Source: Pseudomonadota bacterium (GTDB lineage Bacteria; Pseudomonadota; Gammaproteobacteria; PS1; Pseudothioglobaceae). Taken from it: 36,588 nt of DNA. The DNA lies in the NCBI GenBank assembly GCA_022600805.1, contig JAHZJR010000039.1:1-36588 (forward strand), given 5' to 3'. This document shows, one piece after another, positions 7,605-15,796 of this stretch (its first letter is position 1; each line of letters starts with the position of its first letter). A program made the translations under genes and the position numbers. The notes under the pieces were generated by a model that was not told where the DNA came from, ran no database searches, and saw only the letters and a list, made by a program, of their open reading frames with translations.

Positions 7605-7958
7605 TTATTTAGATTGTCTATTTGTATTTTCAGATAAGATCATGTTTTGGTTGTTGCAGTTCACTTTAATATCGTTAGTTGTTCTTTCTATATTCAAGTC
7701 AAGCGTTAGCAAGGGAGCTGTTTCCGCAAGTATAGAGAGAGGAAAAGAATCTATAGCTATATTTTATGGAGCATATATTTCTATGAGTGGTTTGCTATCT
7801 GCTTATCTGTAGAATTCATCAAAGATTATCGAGTAATATGGGTAATTATAGATGTTTTAATTGCAGCCTATATTTGCATTCTTAACCCATGGTCTAGGAA
7901 TAAATTAATTGGACTGTCCGGGCAAATAAAAAAAATAGAGTCCGGAAGTGAAATATAA
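7597..7958 (+). pseudogene. Small multi-helix membrane protein, frameshifted
   Basis: ATG at 7597 opens 71 codons with two hydrophobic helices (MFWLLQFTLISLVVLSIF and SIAIFYGAYISMSGLLSAYL) and stops at 7812. In the -1 frame, beginning about 7806, the reading goes on as SVEFIKDYRVIWVIIDVLIA, a third helix, then a charged tail (GLSGQIKKIES) to TAA at 7956-7958. The two parts look like one ~120-residue protein broken by an indel. It lies 42 bp upstream of the dCTP deaminase-like gene, so it may once have been its partner. I do not recognise the family. Confidence 0.5.
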
Positions 7959-8000
7959 GATTGTAAATATGGCAGTTATGTTGAAAATTATGGAAAAGCA

Positions 8001-9749
8001 ATGAAAATAATCTTTACAGAAAGCTATGAGAATTTACAAGAGAAACTGTCATTGTTAGATGGTGAATGGGATGATTCTCAAGCTAATAAAAAAGTATTCC
8101 GTCTGAATGGAGGGGTATTGAATTGGTATATGACTACTGGAACAATTCAGTTTCAAGGTCAAGAACAGGGGAGATCACTTCTTGAATCTAAAGTTAAGTC
8201 GGTGCTGTATCCTAATGAATACCAAGTTGAGGAATCCGCAGAAACAATAAGTATTGATACTTCTGTTGCACAACCCTCGAAAGATTCAAAAAATACTTCT
8301 ACTCAATATCTTGATGTAGAGTTAGAAGATTCTGAAATTATAATAGGAATTGTAAGTGCTGTTGGCACTGAAGTAATGCATATTATTGCACCTCTAAAGA
8401 ATAGATTGTCACTGTTTGGATATGAGGTAGAAGAGATAAAAGTTTCATCTTTATTGTCTGGAGATGAAGAAACAAATGAATATGACCGAATAAAATCCTT
8501 AATGGAAAAAGGCGATGAGCTAAGAAAAACAACTAAAAATAATGCAATATTAGCTTATGGCTCAGCAAAGTTAATAAAGAAAAGTCGTGGAGCTGGAGGT
8601 AAAAAAGCTTATATTGTTAACTCACTTAAACATCCTGATGAAGTAGAGATATTAAGAAAAATATACGGACAAGGTTTTTATCTCTTTGGTGTTCACGCTG
8701 ATAGAAAACGTCGTCTTCATTATTTGACTAGTGATAAAGGTCTAACTGCTACAGAAGCAACCCAACTAACAAATATTGATGAAGATGAAAAAATCCCGCA
8801 TGGTCAACGTACTCGTGATACATACCATTTATCTGATTTTTTTATAAATTTTGGTAAAAATAATGACCAAGTTAAGAATACAATTCAACGCTTTCTAGAA
8901 TTAATATTTTCACATCCTTATAAAAATCCAACATTTGATGAGTTCTCGATGTTTATGGCTTTTTCAAGTTCTGTAAGATCAGGTGACTTATCTAGACAAG
9001 TGGGCGCTGTAATAGCAAAAAACCAACAAATACTATCAACAGGTGCTAATGAGTGCCCTGTATCTGGTGGTGGTTTATACTGGGCAGAGGTTGATAATGA
9101 AAGTGGAGAAGTTATCGATAAAGTAGATGGCAAGGATTACACAAGAAATGAAGATTCAAATAAGTCCGAGCAAAACGATATAATCCAAAACATACTTTCC
9201 AACATTAAAGGTATTGAGGGTTTTAATGAAGGAGGCATTGATAAAATTCAAGAAGTCTTAGAGCAAAGTAGAATTCGAGATTTAACAGAATTTGGAAGAG
9301 TTGTTCATGCTGAAATGGAAGCCATTCTGTCATGCGGTCGAGAAGGAATTAGTTGTATAGAATCAACATTATATTGCACAACATTTCCTTGCCATAATTG
9401 TGCAAAACATATTATTGCTTCTGGAATATCAAGAGTTGTTTATGTAGAGCCGTACCCTAAAAGTAAGGCACTTGAATTTCACTCTGACTCTATTGAATTA
9501 AACACAAAACTAGATTCTACAGAACAGACAGGGCAGGTTACCTTTGAGCCATTCACTGGTGTTGGCGCTAGAAGATTTCTTGACTTTTTTTCTATGAATC
9601 TTGGAGCAGGAAATAAGCTAAAACGTAAAAACAATGATGGAAGTACAGTTGATTGGGATAAAGACAATGCAAAAATTAGAGTGGCATTGTTGTCAGAATC
9701 ATATTTAGATATAGAAGATAATGCTTCTAAATTATTTGAGTCAAAATAA
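8001..9749 (+). CDS. AvcD-type antiphage dCTP/dCMP deaminase
   Basis: A 582-residue two-domain protein. Residues from about 112 form a nucleotide-kinase-like domain (IGIVSAVGTEVMHIIAPLK, with a GxxxxxGT loop like that of AvcD). The C-terminal third is a zinc-dependent deoxycytidylate deaminase: H436-A-E438 (VVHAEMEAIL) and P463-C464-H-N-C467 (FPCHNCAKHI) supply the zinc ligands and catalytic Glu. AvcD proteins deaminate dCTP/dCMP during phage infection and starve replication. About 110 extra N-terminal residues (RLNGGVLNWYMTTGTIQFQG) precede the kinase-like part and are not recognised. No AvcI-like RNA could be identified. The gene is AT-rich like its left neighbours and overlaps the ABC exporter start by one base (TAATG). 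Confidence 0.8.
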   Translation: MKIIFTESYENLQEKLSLLDGEWDDSQANKKVFRLNGGVLNWYMTTGTIQFQGQEQGRSLLESKVKSVLYPNEYQVEESAETISIDTSVAQPSKDSKNTSTQYLDVELEDSEIIIGIVSAVGTEVMHIIAPLKNRLSLFGYEVEEIKVSSLLSGDEETNEYDRIKSLMEKGDELRKTTKNNAILAYGSAKLIKKSRGAGGKKAYIVNSLKHPDEVEILRKIYGQGFYLFGVHADRKRRLHYLTSDKGLTATEATQLTNIDEDEKIPHGQRTRDTYHLSDFFINFGKNNDQVKNTIQRFLELIFSHPYKNPTFDEFSMFMAFSSSVRSGDLSRQVGAVIAKNQQILSTGANECPVSGGGLYWAEVDNESGEVIDKVDGKDYTRNEDSNKSEQNDIIQNILSNIKGIEGFNEGGIDKIQEVLEQSRIRDLTEFGRVVHAEMEAILSCGREGISCIESTLYCTTFPCHNCAKHIIASGISRVVYVEPYPKSKALEFHSDSIELNTKLDSTEQTGQVTFEPFTGVGARRFLDFFSMNLGAGNKLKRKNNDGSTVDWDKDNAKIRVALLSESYLDIEDNASKLFESK

Positions 9750-11527
9750 TGATTAATTCAAAGATCAGCATTAAAAATTCAACATTAACCCACCTCTGGC
9801 ACCACCTTTCAAAGCGCCGTCAAAAACAATTCTGGCTATTGCTAATCCTGATGATAATCGCATCTCTATTAGAGGTAGTCAGTGTAGGAGCAGTACTGCC
9901 ATTTCTAGGAATATTAACGGCACCAGAGCAGGTTTATCAGCATCCACTCATGCAGCCTATCATCCAAATTCTAGAGCTAACCGAGCCTAAACAATTAATA
10001 TTGCCACTAACCATTCTATTTATCACTGCAGCACTCCTAGCCGGTATCATTCGCCTAACACTGCTATACGCCATGACCCGACTCTCGTTCGCAACAGGCG
10101 CAGATCTCAGTATCAATATCTATCGTCGTACCTTATACCAAGCATACGAAGTGCATGTGTCGCGCAATAGTAGCGAGGTCATTAATGGCATTATCACCAA
10201 AACAAACACAGTAATCAATGGAGTAATCTCGCCAACACTAAACCTTATTAGCTCGATAATTCTGCTGGTAGGTATCATGGGTGCACTCTTTGCAATTAAC
10301 CCGACGATCGCGCTATCAGCATCTATCGGTTTTGGTCTGCTTTACTGGATAGTTATTCGTTACACCAAAACACACCTAAAGGACAACAGTAAAACGATTG
10401 CAGATCAATCCACCCAGATGATTAAATCACTTCAAGAGGGTTTAGGTGGAATCCGTGATGTGCTTATCGATGGAACGCAACATTTCTACTGCAAACTTTA
10501 CCGTAATGCAGATCTGCCACTACGTCGCGCATCAGGTAATAATCAATTCATTGGCGGAAGCCCTAGATATGCAATGGAAGCAATTGGAATGACACTGATT
10601 GCTGGACTTGCCTATCTGATGACACAGCAAGAGGGTGGCATGGTGACAGCAATCCCCGTGTTAGGCGCATTGGCGCTTGGCGCTCAAAGACTGCTTCCAG
10701 CACTGCAGCAGGCTTATGGTGCTTATAGTCAAATCAAAGGCTCAAAATCATCATTTGAGGATGTGCTGGATTTATTGGATCAGCCACTACCAGAATATGC
10801 ATATCAGCCACTACCAGAACCGATTTCTTTTGTAAAAGAGATTAAACTGAATAATCTTAACTTTCGTTATAGTGAGGATTCACCTTGGATATTGAAAAAT
10901 GTCAATCTCTCTCTAAAAAAAGGCAGCCGTATCGGCTTTATGGGGGTAACCGGAAGTGGTAAAAGTACCCTGCTAGATATTATCATGGGGCTACTCCCAG
11001 AAACTGAGGGTGGGCTGATTATTGATAATCAGACAATCAATAGTCAAAACCGTAGAGCCTGGCAAGCGCATATTGCCCATGTGCCACAAAATATTTATCT
11101 ATCAGATAGCACTATTGAAGAGAATATCGCTTTTGGTGTTGCAAAAAATTTGATCGATCACCAGCGAGTCAAAAAAGCTGCCCGGCAAGCGCAAATTGCA
11201 GAGTTGATAGAAGAGTGGAAAGATGGCTATCAAACATTTGTAGGTGAAAGAGGTATTCGTCTATCTGGCGGGCAACGCCAAAGAATTGGTATTGCAAGGG
11301 CGCTCTATAAACAAGCCAATGTGTTAATATTTGATGAGGCAACCAGTGCATTAGACAACGAAACCGAACAAGCGGTAATGGATGCAATTGAGGGTCTAGG
11401 TGAAGAGATAACGATATTAATAATTGCACACAGGCTAACAACTTTAAAAGGTTGCGATAAAATAATAAAATTAGAGAAAGACTATGCTGTTCGCATAGGG
11501 AGCTATAAAGAGGTGATTAATGAGTAA
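9749..11527 (+). CDS. ABC exporter, fused permease-ATPase (lipid-linked glycan flippase-like)
   Basis: A 592-residue half-transporter. The first ~330 residues are the six-helix membrane domain (helices near FWLLLILMIIASLLEVVSVG, LTILFITAALLAGIIRLTLL and ISSIILLVGIMGALFAI). The ATPase domain has Walker A GVTGSGKST (399-407), signature LSGGQ (505-509), Walker B VLIFDE (525-530) and switch IAHRL. Its style is that of PglK/Wzk-like flippases that move undecaprenyl-linked oligosaccharides across the inner membrane. It would act as a homodimer and is the only flippase candidate in the window. Base composition is higher in G+C than its neighbours. Its end overlaps the gmhA-like start by 8 bases. Confidence 0.85.
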   Translation: MINSKISIKNSTLTHLWHHLSKRRQKQFWLLLILMIIASLLEVVSVGAVLPFLGILTAPEQVYQHPLMQPIIQILELTEPKQLILPLTILFITAALLAGIIRLTLLYAMTRLSFATGADLSINIYRRTLYQAYEVHVSRNSSEVINGIITKTNTVINGVISPTLNLISSIILLVGIMGALFAINPTIALSASIGFGLLYWIVIRYTKTHLKDNSKTIADQSTQMIKSLQEGLGGIRDVLIDGTQHFYCKLYRNADLPLRRASGNNQFIGGSPRYAMEAIGMTLIAGLAYLMTQQEGGMVTAIPVLGALALGAQRLLPALQQAYGAYSQIKGSKSSFEDVLDLLDQPLPEYAYQPLPEPISFVKEIKLNNLNFRYSEDSPWILKNVNLSLKKGSRIGFMGVTGSGKSTLLDIIMGLLPETEGGLIIDNQTINSQNRRAWQAHIAHVPQNIYLSDSTIEENIAFGVAKNLIDHQRVKKAARQAQIAELIEEWKDGYQTFVGERGIRLSGGQRQRIGIARALYKQANVLIFDEATSALDNETEQAVMDAIEGLGEEITILIIAHRLTTLKGCDKIIKLEKDYAVRIGSYKEVINE

Positions 11528-12131
11528 AAGCTGTAAAGTAGAGCAACTGTTTAATCAGTCTATTGAGGTCAAACAAGCTTGCATAGAGCAAGGGTTTCAA
11601 CCGCTTTACCGTATTTCTGAGTATATAACTCAGTCAATCCAGAATGGTGGAAAAATTATGCTATGTGGTAATGGAGGCTCAGCAGCTGATGCACAACATT
11701 TGGCAGCGGAAATGTTAGTGCGTCTTAGGCCTATGAACAATAGAGAGGGGGTTGCAGCCATTACATTGGCTCAAGATACATCAACCGTTACAGCATGTGG
11801 AAATGATTTTGGGTATGATGTGCTTTACGAGCGCGTATTAAGATCTCTTGGAAAGTCCGGAGATTGTCTGATTGGAATCACCACTTCGGGAAATTCAAAA
11901 AACGTAATACTTGCAATGAAAGCTGCCAAAGAATTAAACATTAAAGTATTTGGATTTCTGGGTTGTGGAGGTGGCGAGGCATTAAAATATTGTGATGAGG
12001 TGTTTATCGTTCCTAGTAATGATACCGGTAGAATCCAAGAGGCGCATATCACAGCGGGTCATGCGCTAATGGAAAATATTGAAGATCAGTTAATTGAGAC
12101 TGGATATCTAAATTTACAGGATCAACAATGA
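11520..12131 (+). CDS. gmhA: Phosphoheptose isomerase-like SIS protein
   Basis: A 203-residue SIS-domain protein similar to GmhA, which turns sedoheptulose 7-phosphate into D-glycero-D-manno-heptose 7-phosphate. Visible are the sugar-phosphate loop CGNGGSAADAQHLAAEM with the active-site Glu, the TTSGNSKNV phosphate loop, and C-terminal RIQEAHITAGHALMENIEDQ with the catalytic Gln and His. No heptokinase, GmhB or HldE is next to it. Instead it is coupled (ATGA) to a HAD phosphatase and a NeuB-like synthase, so it may feed a sugar phosphate to those rather than make core heptose. The symbol reflects the family, not a proven role. Confidence 0.75.
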   Translation: MSKSCKVEQLFNQSIEVKQACIEQGFQPLYRISEYITQSIQNGGKIMLCGNGGSAADAQHLAAEMLVRLRPMNNREGVAAITLAQDTSTVTACGNDFGYDVLYERVLRSLGKSGDCLIGITTSGNSKNVILAMKAAKELNIKVFGFLGCGGGEALKYCDEVFIVPSNDTGRIQEAHITAGHALMENIEDQLIETGYLNLQDQQ

Positions 12132-12625
12132 CTCTAAAAGATATCGATGCATTTGTTTTTGATTTTGATGGAGTGTTGACAAACAACTTAGTGCATTTAG
12201 ATCAGAACGGTAAAGAGAGTGTCAGTTGTAGTCGTGCAGATGGCCTAGCTTTCGATGTTCTGCGTAAATTAGATAAGCCTGCTTTTATCCTATCGACAGA
12301 AAATAATCCTGTTGTAACAATGCGCGCAAAAAAACTAAAAATTCCAGTAGTGCAGGGTGTGGACGATAAAGTAGAAGCCATTAAAAAATTGGCAAATAAA
12401 AATAACTATAGTTTAAAGAGTATTTTATATGTTGGAAACGATCTTAACGATTATCTTGTGATGCAACTATGTGGCTATACTATATGTCCGGCAGATAGCC
12501 ATTTCAAAATTAAAGAAATTTCTGATGTTGTACTCAAAACAAATGGTGGAAATGGAGTTGTGAGAGAGTTGTTAGAAGATGTTCTAAGTTTAGATTTTAT
12601 TAAAATTTTGTATCAAACTAATTAA
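12128..12625 (+). CDS. KdsC-like HAD phosphatase
   Basis: A 165-residue HAD-superfamily phosphatase without a large cap, the size and form of KdsC (Kdo 8-phosphate phosphatase) and of related ulosonate-phosphate phosphatases. The nucleophile motif is FDFDGVLTNN near the N-terminus, motif II is ILSTENNP, and motif IV is YVGNDLNDYLVM. Start overlaps the gmhA-like stop by ATGA, and the NeuB-like synthase follows 10 bp later, so a phosphorylated 3-deoxy-ulosonate made next door is the likely substrate. This is inference from context. Confidence 0.75.
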   Translation: MTLKDIDAFVFDFDGVLTNNLVHLDQNGKESVSCSRADGLAFDVLRKLDKPAFILSTENNPVVTMRAKKLKIPVVQGVDDKVEAIKKLANKNNYSLKSILYVGNDLNDYLVMQLCGYTICPADSHFKIKEISDVVLKTNGGNGVVRELLEDVLSLDFIKILYQTN

Positions 12626-12635
12626 TAGGAGAGTT

Positions 12636-13469
12636 ATGTCAATAACCATAATAGCAGAGATAGGAATCAACCATAATGGTGATATGGATATTTGCAAGCG
12701 GCTGATCGATGTTGCCGCAGATTCAGGTGCAGATTGTGTGAAGTTTCAAAAGCGAGATATCAATCAGGTTTACACTCAGGATTTTTTAGATTCGCCAAGA
12801 GAAAGTCAATGGGGTACAACTCAAAGAGAGCAAAAATTAGGCTTAGAATTTAGTGCAGAGCAGTATCAAGAAATTGAAGATTATTGCAAAGAAAAGGGGC
12901 TTGAATGGTTTGCGAGCGCTTGGGATATTAATTCACAAAAATTCTTGCGCCAATTTAACTCTAAATATAACAAAGTCGCCTCAGCAATGATAGTGCATAC
13001 AGATTTATTAAAAGAGATTGCCAGCGAAGGCAAGCATACTTTTATCTCAACAGGTATGACAACTTATGATGATATTCAAACTGCAGTAGATATTTTCAGA
13101 GAGGCAGGCTGCTCATTTGAGCTAATGCACACTGTTTCAACCTATCCAATGAAAGATGAAGATGCCAACCTTAAAATGATCGAAACTTTAAGAGAAAAAT
13201 TCGGTTGTAATGTTGGCTATAGTGGGCATGAAGTGGGTTTGGCAGTCTCTTATGCAGCTGCTGCATTAGGGATTAGCTCACTTGAAAGGCATATTACATT
13301 AGATAGATCAATGTATGGATCAGACCAATCAGCATCCGTAGAGCCGCCAGGTTTTAAGAATCTAATAGGCGCAGTTAGAAAAATTGAAGTGGCAATGGGT
13401 GATGGTGTAAAGCGAATTTATGAAGCAGAAGCGCCTATCGCTGCAAATCTTCGTCAGCATCTTGACTGA
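12636..13469 (+). CDS. NeuB-family ulosonic acid synthase, short form
   Basis: A 277-residue NeuB-type TIM barrel that would condense phosphoenolpyruvate with an aldose or aldose phosphate. Family motifs are EIGINHNGD at residues 7-15, DCVKFQKRD, FASAWDINS, and GYSGHEVGLAVSYAA with ERHITLDRSMYGSDQSAS. The reader should note that the protein stops at HLD where usual NeuB (about 340-350 residues) continues into a C-terminal SAF (antifreeze-like) domain; that domain is absent, and no SAF domain is encoded separately nearby. A good Shine-Dalgarno (AGGAGAG) precedes the ATG. Sits between a phosphatase and a CMP-sugar synthetase. Confidence 0.8.
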   Translation: MSITIIAEIGINHNGDMDICKRLIDVAADSGADCVKFQKRDINQVYTQDFLDSPRESQWGTTQREQKLGLEFSAEQYQEIEDYCKEKGLEWFASAWDINSQKFLRQFNSKYNKVASAMIVHTDLLKEIASEGKHTFISTGMTTYDDIQTAVDIFREAGCSFELMHTVSTYPMKDEDANLKMIETLREKFGCNVGYSGHEVGLAVSYAAAALGISSLERHITLDRSMYGSDQSASVEPPGFKNLIGAVRKIEVAMGDGVKRIYEAEAPIAANLRQHLD

Positions 13470-13481
13470 AAGTAAAACAAT

Positions 13482-14306
13482 ATGAAAAATAAAATAGGTG
13501 TCATGCAAGGGCGGTTAGTGCCTAAATATCAAGGTCGATACCAAGCTTTTCCTGTGGGAATGTGGCAAGATGAATTTATAGTTGCTAAAGAGTGTGGTTT
13601 GGATTTAATTGAATTTATATTAGATTTTAATGATGCAGAAGAAAATCCACTGCTCAAAGAAGACGGCGTTGATGAAATAAAATCAATTATTAACAAAACA
13701 GGCGTATCTGTACAGACCATCTGCGCAGATTATTTTATGGAAGCGCCTCTGCATTCGAGTGATGATAAAGTTGCAGAAGAGAGTTTTGAAATTTTAGAGA
13801 GACTATTAAAGACAGCTAAGGCATTAAAAATTACAGACATTGTAATTCCTTGTGTTGATCAATCCAGCCTAAAAACTAAAGAAGCGGTTGGTAGATTTGT
13901 TGAACAAATAACAAAAATTATCCCACAAATTGAAAAGCAAAATATTAACTTATCTTTAGAAACTGACCTACCGCCAAAGCCATTTATTGAACTGCTAAAT
14001 AGTTTGAACTCTAAAAATATTACCGTTAATTATGATATTGGTAATAGTGCCGCACTAGGATTTGATTCTGATGAAGAGCTAGAAGCTTATGGGGATAGAA
14101 TTACAGATATTCATATTAAGGATAGGGTATTAGGCGGCGGCCCAGTTACATTGGGTGAAGGTAATGCAGATTTTGATAAATTTTTCAATAAGCTAAAAGA
14201 TTTATATTATCAAGGGCCTTTTATTATGCAAGCTTATCGTGATGATGAAGGGGTGGAGATATTTAAAAAACAATTAGACTGGATTAAAAAATACCTCAAT
14301 GGCTGA
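13482..14306 (+). CDS. Sugar phosphate isomerase/epimerase, TIM barrel (AP-endonuclease family 2)
   Basis: A 274-residue xylose-isomerase-like TIM barrel protein. Typical metal-site strands are seen: LSLETDLPP, NYDIGNSAALG, and ITDIHIKDRVLGGG, followed by LGEGNADFDKFF. The Glu, Asp, His and terminal Glu on these strands would bind the divalent metal. Such proteins isomerise or epimerise sugars at C2. Here it lies between the NeuB-like synthase and the CMP-sugar synthetase (8-base overlap with the latter), so it probably prepares or epimerises the sugar of that pathway; the exact step is unknown. Confidence 0.75.
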   Translation: MKNKIGVMQGRLVPKYQGRYQAFPVGMWQDEFIVAKECGLDLIEFILDFNDAEENPLLKEDGVDEIKSIINKTGVSVQTICADYFMEAPLHSSDDKVAEESFEILERLLKTAKALKITDIVIPCVDQSSLKTKEAVGRFVEQITKIIPQIEKQNINLSLETDLPPKPFIELLNSLNSKNITVNYDIGNSAALGFDSDEELEAYGDRITDIHIKDRVLGGGPVTLGEGNADFDKFFNKLKDLYYQGPFIMQAYRDDEGVEIFKKQLDWIKKYLNG

Positions 14307-15024
14307 TATTGTTGCTATTATTCCTGCAAGATCAGGCTCTAAGTCTTTAGTAGATAAGAACATTAAAGTACTATCTGGGCATCCTTTAATCGCATATAGT
14401 ATCGCGGCTGCAAAACTATCAAAGAAAATTGATAGAGTGATTGTCTCTACCAATTCTAAAGAGTATGTAGATATCGCCAGACAATATGGTGCAGAAGTGC
14501 CCTTTATTCGTCCTGATGAATTTTCCACAGACACCGCCACAGATAAAGATTTTCTAGTCCACGCAATGAATTATCTTGAAGAAAATGAAGGCAGTACACC
14601 AGAATATTGGGTTCATCTACGCCCAACCACACCTTTAAGAGATGTGAAAGTAGTCGATAATGCTATTGATGAAATCATACAAGATAAGAGCGCAACCTCT
14701 TTGCGTTCTGGACATAAGGCGCCAGAATCACCCTTAAAATGGTTTGTAAAGGATAATTGTTACTTTAAAGGCTTGGTGAGTGGTGAAGATTATAATTTGC
14801 CAAAAGAAGCCTTTAAGCAAGTTTATATCCCTGATGGAGTTGTTGATATTGTCAAGTCCTCATTTGTTATGAATAATAATGAAATTCATGGCGATAAGAT
14901 GATTGGGTTTGAGTCACCTGTCTGTACAGAAGTGGATTCAGTCGAAGAGTTTGAATATATTCAATATCAAATAGATAAAAATGGTTCAGAGTTATTGGAT
15001 TATTTGAATCAAGTTGGGAGTTAG
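14299..15024 (+). CDS. CMP-sugar synthetase (acylneuraminate cytidylyltransferase family)
   Basis: A 241-residue NeuA/PtmB-type cytidylyltransferase. The nucleotide loop is IIPARSGSKSLVDKNI (residues 7-22), followed by VIVSTNSKEY, WVHLRPTTPLRD and the late catalytic acidic region ESPVCTEVDSVEEFEY. It would activate a 3-deoxy-ulosonic acid with CTP to the CMP-sugar used by glycosyltransferases. The start overlaps the isomerase stop by 8 bases. A second, only distantly similar synthetase is encoded at 32268-32993, so the locus probably makes two different CMP-sugars. Confidence 0.85.
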   Translation: MADIVAIIPARSGSKSLVDKNIKVLSGHPLIAYSIAAAKLSKKIDRVIVSTNSKEYVDIARQYGAEVPFIRPDEFSTDTATDKDFLVHAMNYLEENEGSTPEYWVHLRPTTPLRDVKVVDNAIDEIIQDKSATSLRSGHKAPESPLKWFVKDNCYFKGLVSGEDYNLPKEAFKQVYIPDGVVDIVKSSFVMNNNEIHGDKMIGFESPVCTEVDSVEEFEYIQYQIDKNGSELLDYLNQVGS

Positions 15025-15027
15025 CTT

Positions 15028-15772
15028 ATGGCATCCACTAATATAGAAACATTTTTTAAGTGTAAAGATTATCAGGAAGCAATAAATAGAAGTTCTGGAT
15101 ATGAGAATAGCAGTTTAATAGAGAGGCTAGTTGAAAATAATAAAAATAATCCACCATGGAAAGAAAAAGATGGAAATTTATATATCGAGCACAGGCAGTT
15201 AGAATTATGCACTGCTTTAATGTGGGTTATTTGTAAAAATAAATATACGGACATAAGAGTATCTGATGTTGGGGGGGGGTAATGGGTACTTGCTTTTTTA
15301 TAGTAAGAAGTTTATCCCTGGCATTAATTGGAATTGGACGGTTTTCGAAAGTGATGCAGTGGCTTTAGCATACTCTCAATTTGAAGAAGAGTCTGGTATT
15401 AAGTGGCAATCAAGCAGTACTCAGATAAAGAAGAATTCCGAGGTAGCACTTTTTTCTTGTACTTTGCAATATTTAAAATCACCTCTTGAAGTGTTAAAAA
15501 AATATGCACTAAATCATAAGTATTTAATTATTACAAGAATTCCGTTTATTAGTAAAGATAGTCATATTATTACTAGACAAACCTTTCCTGATGAAGGTGA
15601 ATATCAGGATGAAGCTACTTCGTGGCCAGCTTGGTTTTTTTCAAAGGAAAAATTCCTTGCTGATATTTGTAAAATAGGAGATATTGTTTATCAGTGGAAA
15701 ACCCCATCAGAAGTGTTATTATTTGAAGGTGAAAATATAATAATGGAAGGTATGTTGATTCGTGTTAAATAA
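15028..15772 (+). pseudogene. TIGR04325-like SAM methyltransferase, frameshifted at a G9 tract (possible phase-variable gene, OFF)
   Basis: ATG at 15028 has a GGGAG ribosome site and runs 84 codons to a stop right after a run of nine G. With eight G the frame would read through as VSDVGGGNGYLLFY, a SAM-binding motif I, and continue to TAA at 15770-15772, giving about 247 residues. The second half contains ITRIPFISKD, ITRQTFPDEGEY and WPAWFFSKEKFL, the pattern of the TIGR04325 putative methyltransferases found in surface-sugar loci. So both halves are one gene. The break in a homopolymer fits slipped-strand phase variation; decay or sequencing error cannot be excluded. Internal ATG at 15266 could also start the second part alone. 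Confidence 0.75.
15271..15279 (+). repeat. G9 homopolymer tract within a coding frame
   Basis: Nine consecutive G lie exactly in the glycine-rich SAM motif of the methyltransferase. Eight G gives the full-length frame; nine gives an immediate TAA. It is the longest G run in this AT-rich window. Confidence 0.9.
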
Positions 15773-15796
15773 AATTTGTTTTAGAGTGAGTTGGTA

